Of a stretch of 64,000 nucleotides of DNA, positions 1 through 10,877 are shown piece after piece (position 1 is the stretch's first letter; each line of letters begins with the position of its first letter). The notes under the pieces were generated by a model. That model saw only the letters and a program-made list of their open reading frames with translations, was not told the origin of the DNA and made no database searches. Source of the stretch: Cryptomeria japonica (taxonomy: Eukaryota; Streptophyta; Pinopsida; Cupressales; Cupressaceae); the NCBI RefSeq assembly GCF_030272615.1, contig NC_081413.1, positions 718,847,867-718,911,866 of the forward strand, in the 5' to 3' direction. A program made the translations under genes and the position numbers.

Positions 1-965
1 AAAATTCATAAGAAAAGAATATCATATGCAAAAGTTGTAAATATTTGAAGTTTCAAAACTAAAGGATGACCTTCAAATGATTATCAATAATATTTGATGT
101 AAAATATGAAAAAAATACATAGTCCATTATGTAGATCCTTGAATTAGCTTTCCAATGCCTATAAAAAATTAAAATTTTCACAAGCAATGCATTATACCTA
201 TTTTATAGTTATACCTATTTTATTGAAGTGTTCTTTTTTACTTTTGGGTAACAAATATTATTCAGATAAATTTTTTTTCCTTTTGTCATACTTTATATCC
301 ATTTTGGTTTGGTATTATCAAACCAAAACTAACTTCTAATCCAACCTATACAAAATGTCAAATATCTATTTCAAGATTTTGGCTAAGTAAAAACGCATTT
401 TTTTTCTCATTGCCTCTATTTGTCCCATTAGAAAGAGCACTCACCATGACCTAAAATAATCATAAAATGAATTTCTTCTTCTTCATCATATAAATAATGA
501 GATTTATTTTGGTCAAACATAAATTATTTTTTTTAAAAGTTATATTTAGATTAATATGTATAGTATATTAATATGTATACTATATTTGGGATATTTATTA
601 TAAGGGAATTCATTATTAACTGATATTTATTATAAGAAAATTCATTGTTAGAGTTAATATGGCAATGGTTTGGAGACTTAGATATATAAGAACTTTTTAA
701 ATTAAAGTTTTTTGAAAGATGACATATTTGTCATAGTTTATTTAGATTTTTTTTCGCTAAGGTTTTAATGTATGATCTAAAAAAAAATAGGTGAATGTAA
801 GAATGAATAGTTCTCTTAATTGATAGAAATAATAAAGTCATATATAAAAATATAATAAAAAAGTAGGTATATAAAACATCTAGTGAAAATAGGTTAATAT
901 TTTAACTATACTAGTCTATATAATTTGGATGTCACAAACATAAATTTGAGTCTGGATATAAATTA

Positions 966-1218
966 AATTAGGGATATTTACTAATACACTATTTATAGAC
1001 ATAAGTGTAGTATTTTTTATTTATTAAGTGGATCTTTTGAGGGAAGGGACAACATTGTGTTGTAAGGAGGTGATTTTTTCTATGCTGACCTTATAAAATG
1101 AAATTAGGAATGTTTATTAGTACATATATGTAACATTCTTGATTTATTAAGTGGGTACCTTGAGGGAAGGGATAACATTGTTCTATAAGGAGGTGAATTT
1201 TTCTATACTTATCTTAAA
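966..1218. repeat. two-copy tandem repeat, about 115-130 bp per unit
   Basis: Units at about 966-1097 and 1101-1218 share the same order of landmarks: AATTAGG(G/A)AT, TTTATTAAGTGG, TTGAGGGAAGGGA, AACATTGT, AAGGAGGTGA and TTTTTCTAT. They are diverged but collinear, so this is an old direct duplication. No coding content is visible. Confidence 0.7.
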
Positions 1219-1319
1219 AATTGTATACAAAGTTTAGAGATAGTAGCCATGGTCCCTAGAATGACATGTAGATGAAATACAAGTCTTTCGGTTTTGGTTA
1301 TTACTTTAGTACTCTCATG

Positions 1320-1876
1320 GGAGAGATGATTCTTCCAATCATGAAATGACTATATTGGACATCTTTAAATATTAGTACATAGCACAATTATTTATATAAA
1401 CAAGAAAATTAAAAGCAGGTTAGTTGGCCAAACTTTAAATTTAGATTTTATAACTTGAGAAAGGAACCAATAATTATGAAAATGACCTTAGGTGGAAAAC
1501 AATAATTTTTAAGTGGGAGAAAACCATATGGACCTAACTTCTTACATTAAAAGATTAGTAATCCCAACGATATCTTCTTAATCTTGACTCTACTGTAGTT
1601 TATAAAGAAAATGATCATGAGGGGTAAAAATGCAATCAAGGAGGAGAGATGATTCTTCCAAACATGAAATGAATGCATTGAACATCTTTAGATATTAGTG
1701 CATAGTACGAAACTTTAGAAAACATGTACTTGTTTATGTCAGCAAGAAAAATAAAGGGAGCTTGTTGGCTAAACTTTAACTTCAAATTTTAGAACTTGAA
1801 AAAGGTTCCAATAATTATGAAAATGACCCTAGGTGCAAAAAAAAAAAAATTTTAAAGTGGGAAACAATTGTATGGA
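1320..1876. repeat. direct duplication of a roughly 220-bp AT-rich segment
   Basis: About 1320-1531 and 1642-1876 are diverged copies. Shared landmarks in order are GAGAGATGATTCTTCCAA, CATGAAATGA, ACATCTTTA, CCAATAATTATGAAAATGAC and AAGTGGGA. No terminal repeats or target-site duplication were recognised, so the origin is unknown. Confidence 0.7.
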
Positions 1877-4002
1877 AGTAGAAGTGCAATTGAATGTGAT
1901 AAATGTATGTATAGGATGAATATATTGAAGTATGTGTCTAAGAAGATAAAGTGGCCTAACTAAATGTGTGAGAATGTATACATACAAAAAGGAGCAAAAA
2001 AATAGAAAAATATATCCAACTTTACACAAATAAACACCATTATCAATATAATTAAAATAATATATTAAAATAAAATAAAAAATAATTTAAATATACAATT
2101 TTTATCATTACAAATACATACTATTTAAAATTCACAATAGACTTTTACAACAAACAAAGAAAAAAAAACCTTTGTTAATAAATCACATATATATAATACA
2201 AATCATTAAACTCATATCACTCTATGCCATTACAATAATAAATATATTATAACTCTTACTTTTAAAGGCTAGAAACAAACTATTTTTTAGCTATAAAGTT
2301 GGATGAGACTCTTGAACTTTTAGTTTACAAAGTTAGCTAGCAAAGGTAGACATTATACCATTTTAATTAAACTGTTACATCATTTACATAGTTGAATGGA
2401 ACTATTTATTTTTTTGTGTATAGAAAAATTGTTTAGGTAAAGGTATAAAGTGTCATTAGAATGTTAGTTTTTTATTATTTATAAAAATGAGATTAATTAT
2501 TTTTAACATTTAAATAATTTACATAAAAGTGAGGTTTCCAAGATTTACAAAGTTAAGATTATCAAGATTTACAAAATTGAATTATATTTTTTTTTAATGT
2601 TTAAATATAAGTGAGGTCACCATATTTTATAGTTTGTTTTAAATCAAATTAAGTAAAATGTAATGAAATTATTTTTTTTGTTGTTTTAATTACATAAAAT
2701 ACATTATGATAATGACATGGTGTTGGCGAAATCTTGTTATTCCTTAACATTTATGTTGGGGATGATGCCCCCATCTATGACCTCACCTACTCATAGCTTC
2801 AACCAAAAGTGTTTACCCTCAATTTAAAAAAAAGAAAAAAAGACATAAAATAAATTAATAAAAATTTACGATTAATATAATAAAATTGCAAGGGTTTTCA
2901 ATGTAAGTTCATAAAAAATATATCATTTTATTAAACCTTAAAATTTTGAATAAGATTTCTAAAGTTGAAACTATTAATTCTTAAATATTTTCATTACATT
3001 ATACCAAAATAAGCCTATTAACATTTCTTATTTATATACTATTACTAAAGTTTAATACTATTTACTATAAGAATTTAACTTTACCTTTGTCTTTCCTCAC
3101 CTTACCTTTTAAGTAGATATATTTGAGATAGAAAGAAGAGTTATTTTTTATTCACTTAAGAGTTACTTTATTTTACTTTAGAGTTATTTTATTTATTACG
3201 TGTTTAAAGAAAATAGTACTTTTACTGAAATTTTCGTAATTACTATATAGAGACTTCTCCTTGTATTACAAATTGCACTTAGATATAATTGAAAAAGGAA
3301 AAAAAAAAAACTAATCAAAAATTTCTTTGTATTTCATCCTAATGATAGATCACAATGATCCAGAACATTGATGTCAACAAACACAATCTAAACCAAAAAC
3401 AACAATAAAAAGAATTTCATTAATATTTAATAAAACAAAACAAAACAAATTTGAATATGAATAATTGAAACACAATAATTTACTGTCTATAAATAGTATA
3501 CCAAACTTTATAAATTTACAAGTCCATAAATATTATACCAATTGTTTTATGAACATTATGAGTGTTGCACATGTAAATGCACTACAATGGAGGAGCCCAA
3601 AAGGGGCAAATTTTCAATGTAGATGAATGTTGAGGCATAAGAGTTTGATAAATTTTTATAGCAAGTTGATAAAATCTATCTTTTTATCACTGATGCACAT
3701 GAAGATGCTGAGCAAGCACCAGGACCCCATTGATGGGGGTAAAAAACATTAATGGTGGGAATATAATAAGAGGAAAAGGAGGTTGGAGAAGGGGGTTTAG
3801 AAGGTGCTGTCATGGCCAACTGCAGCCTTAATAGCAAGGGACGAAACGGTTGCCCACATGGGCTCGCACTGCATTTAGTGTTTAAAATACATCCTCCACC
3901 CCAATTATTAAAACGGACCAAAATGCGAGAGCGGGGAAAAAGAAAAAAAAAGAAAACAAAAGGCAGAAAGAAAGCGCTGGCTTTAGTTCCCTAGCACGAC
4001 CG

Positions 4003-4166
4003 GGCCCCACACGCCGCCCTCCGTGCTGACGTCACGGCCCCCAACCGTCACTGTTGATTCATTTAAAAAAAGTCACCCGGTGAAGGGAGAGGGCCATAAG
4101 CCCCCCTTGTCTACGGGAGTCCGTGGGGCCCGTACACGTTGGAGCTCTGGCAAGGGTGGGTCCCAC
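4003..4166. promoter_or_regulatory. cluster of TCP-type binding sites (GGNCCCAC)
   Basis: Matches to the TCP consensus GGNCCCAC, or its complement GTGGGNCC, lie at 4003-4010, 4123-4130, 4156-4163 and 4159-4166. The last two overlap as a near-palindrome. TCP factors are plant growth regulators that bind this sequence. Occupancy is inferred, not shown. Confidence 0.45.
4027..4034. promoter_or_regulatory. TGACGTCA palindrome (bZIP/TGA-type site)
   Basis: A perfect 8-bp TGACGTCA lies in the GC-rich region. It is the canonical bZIP (TGA/CREB-like) target. The match is exact; function is inferred. Confidence 0.45.
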
Positions 4167-4400
4167 CGACAGCTGGCATGTATGAATACGGCAGGTCGTT
4201 GCCCGCCGGTATTTATTCCGGTACCCGGTCCCGGTGCGGCGGTGGCATCAAAGCCCGCGCACACACGCTTATTGCCCGCGCGGTTTAGACGAAATTTCTA
4301 TCCACCTTGACTCTCTGTCTAACTGCCACCTGTCAACCGAAGCTCCTTCATCCATCCTTTATACCCCATGTTTTTCCGCTTCACATGCCTCATCCCTCCC

Positions 4401-4966
4401 TTCCCTTCTGGTAACTTACTTACGCCCTCTCCTCCTGCCTAATCATACCCATAATAATCACTCACTCACTCCGTTCTTGTGAACAAAGCCTTTCCCAAAA
4501 ACACTCCAAAATTTGTCCCAAATCTCCAGCTCAGAGAGAAAGAAAAAACGTCGTTGGTTTGTTTGTTCTCTTTCTCTCTCTCTCTATCTTGGCCTGTGGA
4601 TTTACAATGGAGAAAGAAATTGGACGCTGTAAATTGCTGGGGATTGATGTAGAAACAACAATATCTTGATGGGCTTGACAGCCTTTCTAGTCCTAATTTG
4701 TCTGTAGGACCTTCGTGTGACCAAAATCTATCCAGTCCAAAATCCACACTCCGGGGGCTTAGGTTCTAGGCATTTTGATTGAGAATTGAAAAAGAAAAAT
4801 TTGGTTTTGTTGTTGTTGTGAATCCGGTTATTGGCAATGATCCTTACATCTTGTAGACTGTATTCTTCTTCTTCCTTGTTCACTATATGTGCAGTTTCAA
4901 GATAAATTGTTGCAGGTTAAGATTGTTTTAATTGTGTAGCCCTAAGGGGGAAGGAATAGGAGAAGA
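4401..4966 (+). other. probable 5' leader of the trihelix mRNA
   Basis: The stretch contains a pyrimidine tract at 4571-4590, typical of plant leaders and core promoters, and one short upstream ORF. Several AG/GT pairs near 4765 and 4915 could bound a leader intron, but none is compelling. Confidence 0.4.
4607..4669 (+). CDS. upstream ORF, 20 codons
   Basis: ATG at 4607 has A at -3 and G at +4, a stronger initiation context than the main start at 4967 (A at -3, C at +4). It ends at TGA 4667-4669 and does not overlap the main ORF. If the transcript starts upstream of 4607, this uORF would be met first and could reduce translation of the trihelix protein. The peptide resembles nothing I recognise. 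Whether it lies in the mature leader depends on the unmapped start site and possible leader splicing. Confidence 0.3.
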   Translation: MEKEIGRCKLLGIDVETTIS

Positions 4967-7900
4967 ATGCAAACTAGTGGACAGTATGGAGAGGTCCCTC
5001 AGTTTGTTGGGCGGGTCCCTGCAGTCGTTTCAGTGGCTTCTGCAGCTTCTGCAGCTCAAGCTCACAGTCACATGTTTTCTATGCAGCAGGACAGCCAAAT
5101 GGTTAATGTGCAGAAGATCAGGTTAGAATCTGATTCACAGGAGGCCCCTCCATCAAAGCAGCTGAACAATACCACCAATAATAGCAGCAGCAGCAATACA
5201 GATAGCTTTAATATTAATAAGCAGCTTGTTCCGGCCAATACAAATGAACAGCAGCAGCAGCAGCAGCAGATTGGAGCAGGAGGAGGAGGAGGTGGAGGTG
5301 GGGAGGAGGACGTGCTGGACTGTGAAAGAGGGTCGGTGGGAAATCGGTGGCCGAGGCAGGAAACCCTGGCGCTGCTTAAAATTCGATCTGAAATGGATGC
5401 CAATTTCAAAGATGCCAGCCTTAAAGGGCCCCTCTGGGAAGACGTTTCAAGGTAATCGGAATTTTGTTTTTTAAGTAGGTACCCCTCCTTTATAATATAG
5501 CATTGAAGGCTTTGGTGCTGCTTGGTAGTGAGAAAGTTAGATTATTGATTAAAAAGCATGGAGAATCAGTTCTCTGTTACTGTTTCTATGGCCATTTAAG
5601 AATTCCATACAAAATTAAATAAATAAATAGCATCCTTTGTGTTTCTTTTCTCCTTGTTTTTTAATGATCATTACAGCATCTACAGCAACTCAATACAGAT
5701 TGGAGTAGAGGTTCAGGTACCCAATAGAAGAAATGCTAGCTGGGGGCAGTATGATACTATGAATTGAATTGTAGGCATTACAAATACAAAGACCCGCCCT
5801 TTACTTTCTAAACAAGTAAAATTATATGGCTACTATAGATGCTAAGACGGTTTGGTGTAGAGTTAGACACCCAAATGGAATTTTTTATAGGTTTTAAGAC
5901 CAAGATGGCGTCAATTCTCGTCTGGTTTGGTGGAGCGGATTAATAGGACTGTGTGAAGCTATTTGGATTTGTTTTGTCCCAGGTTTGGTTTTGGTATGAG
6001 AAAACGGAGCAATTCTGAAACGTGGAGTTTTTTTTTGTTTTGCATTTTTCATGTGATTCCTTGACCTGTGGAAGGATTAGGCTATCTGGAGATGGGTATT
6101 GAAGGCTTCACGGGCGAAGCGTGAGGAAGAGAGGATTTGGAAGCCAATGTGATAGGAGATTCGATGATATATAGATACCCATGGCTTTATATCCATGCCT
6201 TGTCCTTCGTCTAGCATTTATGGAGAGGAGGATGATGCTCGGACCGACCGCTTCGTCTGCTTTGCAATAACGGCAGGCATACGGTGCTATCCAATCCATT
6301 GTTTTAGCCCTTCATCGTGACAATCCCAACTGAAACATCTATGATCCCAACTGGCACAACGAAGATCTAGCGGTTTCTACGCAGGTAAAATTATTGTGAA
6401 GCATTGAATACCGGGATATATATGCCATGGGTTTCCATGGATCCACCAGAGAGGCCTGATCCGAAGGAATTTTTAGGATTAATTTTTTAACAAGAGGCCT
6501 CAGGATGGCATCTTTGCTTCAGATCTCGAGTAAAATTCCTTTTTTTACAGTGCCCAGATTACATAAGGCCCTCAATTTTATTTTCTCAATGCAAAACCTC
6601 GTTTAGAGGGAGCTGTTATATAATATAAATTGTTGTTGGTCTGGTAGAATGTTTTTCCTAGTTTAAGAAAAAACTGCAATCGTCCGAGTTGTTGCAAATC
6701 CCAATTACCAGTCATATATAGTATAATTTATGTATCAAGTGACTTCCTCGATTGAAAGCAAATCTGTTCAGAACTTGTAGGCACATTGAATCATACTTTT
6801 TGATTATAGGGGTCCCGCTAATTCTTACAGCCTTTTTTTTCAGGTGTAGATTCATTCATTTCTATGATGATTATTATTATTCATGATTGTTCCAGTGTGA
6901 AATTCAGTTAGATAGAGCTACTTTTATTAACATTGCAGGTATTGGTTTCTTCTTTATGATAGTCAGATATTGCTCACAGTTTAAAGTTTCTCACCCAAAT
7001 CGAAGTAGGCATAACATATTTTGATCATTATGGTCTGTTGGATGGGCATTTTCCTTGTAAAATTTCCTTGCAAATGAAAAATAAATTAGGTTTAGCAAGA
7101 GCTGATTGTTTGGTATATTAGATCCAATAATGTTTATTTCTGCAGCGGGGGCCTGATGTTGTGCATATTGTCTATCAGGAGGCTTGCAGAGCTGGGGTAT
7201 TACAGGAACGCCAAGAAATGCAAAGAAAAATTTGAAAATGTTCACAAGTATTACAAACGGACTAAGGAAGGGCGGGCTGGGAGACAGGATGGTAAGAGCT
7301 ACAAGTTTTTCAGCCAGCTTGAAGCCCTGTATGGTAATACCAACAGCAGCAATCACGGAGGCATTGCAGGCAATGATGGGAATCTCAACAACAATAACAA
7401 TAAAGTCACAGTGGCAATTGGTGGAGGAGTAGGAGTTTCTGCTACCGGCAGTCTGCCTGCAGCTGCCCCAATAAGTACAAGAGAAATTATGAATACTGCC
7501 AGTACAGTTGCTTTAAAGGCGACGATGACACCGATGGTTATAACTAATCCAACATCTGTAGTACAGCACCGGCCTGCTACTGGCGGTTCCATGGATTTCA
7601 GTGCCGCTGCAGCTGCTTTCAATTTCTCTTCAGGCTCATCTTCTGAGGAAGAAGAGTATGACGACCCAGAAGAGTCGGAGCAGACCAATGACCAAAACAC
7701 CAGGAAGAGAAAAAGAAGTTCTATGATGGCTTTCTTTGAAAATCTCATGAAACAGGTGATTGAAAAGCAGGAAGCTATGCAGCAGAAGTTCTTGGAAGCC
7801 ATTGAAAAGAGGGAGCAAGACAGGATGATAAGAGAGGAAGCCTGGAAGAGGCAGGAGATGGCTAGATTGAGCAGAGAACAGGAACTAAAATCCCAGGAAA

Positions 7901-8814
7901 GATCTCTCACTGCTTCTAGAGATGCAGCAATGGTTGCATTTCTACAGAAAGTCACAGGCCAGACATTGCAGATTCCACAATTGCCCAGTCCCATACAACA
8001 TCAGCAGAATATTATCAGTATTCCTCCTCCTCCGCCGCCGCCACCGCCACAGAATCATCAAATCTCTGATCAAGAGCCCCATAATCAAGAATGCAAGGAA
8101 TTGGCAATATTTGATCCCAACAGCAAAAGATGGCCCAAGCCAGAAGTCCTTGCATTGATCAAGCTGAGAAGTGGACTGGAACACAAATTTCATGAGGCCG
8201 GGCCCAAGGGGCCTTTGTGGGAAGAAATCTCTTCAGGCATGGCATGCCTAGGATACAACCGTAATGCCAAGAGATGTAAGGAGAAGTGGGAAAACATCAA
8301 CAAGTATTTCAGAAAGGCCAAGGAGAGCAACAAGAAGAGGCCTGAAAATGCCAAGACTTGTCCTTATTTTCACCAGCTGGATGCTTTGTATAGGAAGAAA
8401 ACTCTTGGGAATCCCGGCAAGCAGAATAAGATGATTATGGAGCAGGATTTGTTCGGTCGTGAAGGTGGTGGTGGCGGCGGTGGTGGTCAGGATCAGCAGA
8501 ACAAAATGATGCAGGAGGATCATCACAATCACAATCTGATTGAACAAAATCTGCAGCAGCAGCAGCGGCAGGCATGTGAGAGTAGCAGAGAAGATAAAGG
8601 TCATGGTGATCATGCTGCTGCAGGTTCTGCAGATATGTTACCAATAATGCCACCTCCTCCTGGCTCAGAAGCTCATGCTGTAACATACCACCATGAGAGA
8701 ACAAATTCCTCAACCCCAAGGGATACTTCTTCGGCTTCCTTTATGGCCATGGTTCACAAGTTAGGTGCAGATCCTCCAGAGTTCAACATGTCTACATCCT
8801 CCAACACAGAATAA
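4967..8814 (+). CDS. GT-2/GTL1-type double-trihelix transcription factor (exons 4967-5451 and 7179-8814)
   Basis: Nuclear DNA-binding protein of the plant trihelix (GT factor) family, GT-2/GTL1/DF1 class; known members bind GT elements and control cell growth, ploidy and epidermal traits. The joined ORF is 706 aa. The N-terminal trihelix (about residues 127-213) starts RWPRQE and contains GPLWEDVS and RNAKKCKEKFENV. It spans the splice junction, which splits codon 162. Residues about 337-415 form a charged central helix/coiled coil preceded by the basic RKRKR and ending in FLQKVTG, a class hallmark. The C-terminal trihelix (about 479-569) has KRWPKPE, GPLWEEIS and AKRCKEKWENI. Gln, Gly, Pro and His runs and an acidic SSEEEEYDDPEESE patch lie between domains. 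The donor after 5451 (AG/GTAATC) and acceptor before 7179 (ATCAG) restore the expected domain exactly. No lesions were seen. I do not assign an orthologue. Confidence 0.93.
5452..7178 (+). other. intron 1 of the trihelix gene (1727 bp)
   Basis: Begins GTAATC and ends TATCAG. It interrupts the first trihelix domain. A second in-frame acceptor (TGCAG at 7141-7145) lies 33 bp upstream of the chosen one. Using it would insert 11 residues into the DNA-binding domain without a stop. No transposon was recognised inside. Confidence 0.88.
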
Positions 8815-9120
8815 AAGTTTTAACCCACCTTCAAATATAGTTTACGGTGTTAATGTGTACCATATGTATCAATAGTCACTTGTGGGGATCCAAGACCAGG
8901 TTGGTGGTTGGTGTTCATGATGATCGCATTCATTCATTTGTTCAGCAGATCTACAAAATGGGAATGTTCAGATTGCTGTCCAAATTCTCAAGCACACACC
9001 CTATGGTGTTTTCTGGTCTCCTAGGGCTTCTCTTTCTCTTTTTCTTTTTCTTTTTCTTCCTTCCCCCTCCTCCCCTCTCTCTGTTGAATCCTTTTCATAA
9101 ATTATTATTTGTTGAATAAA
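8815..9120 (+). terminator. 3' UTR and candidate poly(A) signal
   Basis: After the TAA at 8812-8814 comes about 300 bp with a long CT/T tract (about 9025-9082), then AATAAA at 9115-9120, the first canonical signal downstream. The cleavage site is not determinable. Confidence 0.55.
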
Positions 9121-10877
9121 AGGATTTGTGAAGGTTTATAGTCGAGAATATAGGTGTAGTGATAGGTGTTTGGTACTCAAATTTAGGAGGTGCTGCAATA
9201 TCTATTACTGAACGGCATAGCTTCCATGATCTTCACAGCTAGACCTCAAATAATAATCATTCAAGTCCAGCTGTGAGCTACAGTATTTACCTTATCCGGG
9301 CAAGTGCTAATTCTTTCAAAGAATCTTCCAATTATTTTAATTTGTGGCCCCTGACATACGCCAAATGTGATTGTTTGTATGGTTCTAATTGTTATCTTTT
9401 GGGTTTTTTCTGAATCCGACTACAAATCTGGGACTTGTCAATAATGGATAAAGTTTTTCTCTAGCGATCAAGCAACATGTCACTTTTCAAGACTTTGTTT
9501 TATCAAAAGAGACACTTTCTGCACTCATTCTTTAAAACCATATATATTTATATGCCACTGTGAATTGGCACGGCACATGTGCAAGCTGACCAAGTTGCTG
9601 CAGATGCGGTCAGATACATTACAGGCATATGTTTCAAATAATTTATAAATCAAAGTAAGATGGCAGGCAATTAAACAATTCTATGGTACACCCATTAACA
9701 AAGCGTTTTATCTCTTCAATCTTTAATTATTATACCAAGTGCAGGCTTGGTGGCATCATATGTTCAGAATACAGTATATTTCTGTGCCTTTCTGCCTACA
9801 CCAAGAACGTGCACTTCCATTTTCTATTTCGTTATACAACTGTGATGAACTTGACCTAATTGTTTTCCCTTTCTCCCCATCTCATACGGTTTTCTGCCAC
9901 TACAGTTACCGGCTAGCAGCATAACATGACACAGGTTGAAATTAAATTATTGTGAAAGCTCAACTTGTACGTCCACTAGAAACAAACGTGCCTTATCCTT
10001 CAGACACAAGCTAAAAATAGCCCATTTTCGCATATCCCGGCCTTTCTTCAGTTGAAAGTTTCACTTGCCTTTGTTCAATCGTCACACATCTGTGAAACCG
10101 CCTTTCTGTTCAACTGTCCTGCACACAAACAGACATTTTAGAGGCGGCCGTTGCGCCCATCACGACACAAACTCAAGCACCAGTAAATCCCGCATCGATG
10201 GTCCCAATGCGTTCCCACATTCATGGAGCGACTCCGCACCATCGATCTTGAATTCCTTCCTTTATCTCTTCACACCATTTATATTTCTTTATCGGTTTAT
10301 CCATTTAGTGCAGTTTGCATATATCCCCATCCATCCATTAAGAACAGGGAATCTTTAAAGACGTATGCAACGTCGATAACAGATGAAAAATTGACTTGCC
10401 TTTCCCAGGCAATCACGAGCGGTTATTGACGTCGCAGTACAAATGATTCTTTTTCCTGTGATTTAACAGACATATCTACCAAAGGAAGTTGGATTAACAG
10501 GCGCGTACTCTGTACAGTCGTACTGTTTTGTGGAGAGCATAATTAATTGAATGTGATTGTGAATGTGATTGTGAATGTGAATATGCGAATGAATGAATGA
10601 ATAGATTTTGAATTGTGGTGGAGCGAGGCCCAACGCCCAGTGGTAGGATCGTGTCGTGAGTTTTTCTGCAAAACAATGTGCACCACACATTATGGGTGAG
10701 ATTCGTGTGCACACGTTGACTACAGTTCGTACTGTACAAAAAACTCTGCAATATCGCAGGCCAACAACAGGAGGCCTTCAATGTACTCCACGTGATCTTC
10801 AATCGTTTTCTCCCTGATCCGCCCCACTCTTCAATCCAAACTCATAATAATAAAGCATAAAATTTACAACAAACAAA
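9121..10877. other. intergenic DNA, no gene recognised
   Basis: Several 60-100 codon frames exist on both strands (for example 10065-10358), but none shows domain content, gene-like composition or splice context. I treat the stretch as non-coding. Confidence 0.5.
10549..10602. repeat. microsatellite (GAATGTGATTGT)n / (GAAT)n
   Basis: Three near-perfect GAATGTGATTGT-type units are followed by GAATGAATGAATGAAT. A simple-sequence repeat with no further structure. Confidence 0.8.

Larger units (their letters stand above)
1..3560. other. AT-rich non-coding DNA upstream of the gene
   Basis: No open reading frame with recognisable protein content was found on either strand. The stretch is strongly A/T rich with many homopolymer runs. 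Apart from the two local duplications listed separately, I see no transposon ends, RNA gene or regulatory array here. Confidence 0.6.
3985..4400 (+). promoter_or_regulatory. GC-rich promoter region of the trihelix gene
   Basis: Base composition changes sharply from the AT-rich flank to a GC-rich, CpG-containing stretch about 0.6-1 kb before the start codon. It contains TCP-type sites and a perfect TGACGTCA palindrome (listed separately). A weak TATA-like TTTATACC lies at 4358-4365. The transcription start cannot be placed from sequence alone; the promoter role is inferred from position and composition. Confidence 0.5.

Noticed and set aside
5068-8719. Long minus-strand frames opposite the trihelix exons
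   Set aside because: They arise from Gln, Gly, Glu and Pro codon runs of the real gene read backwards; low-complexity products with no domains.
10065-10802. Small protein genes near 10065-10802
   Set aside because: Frames of 70-100 codons on both strands with no domain, no splice or codon evidence, partly made of microsatellite.
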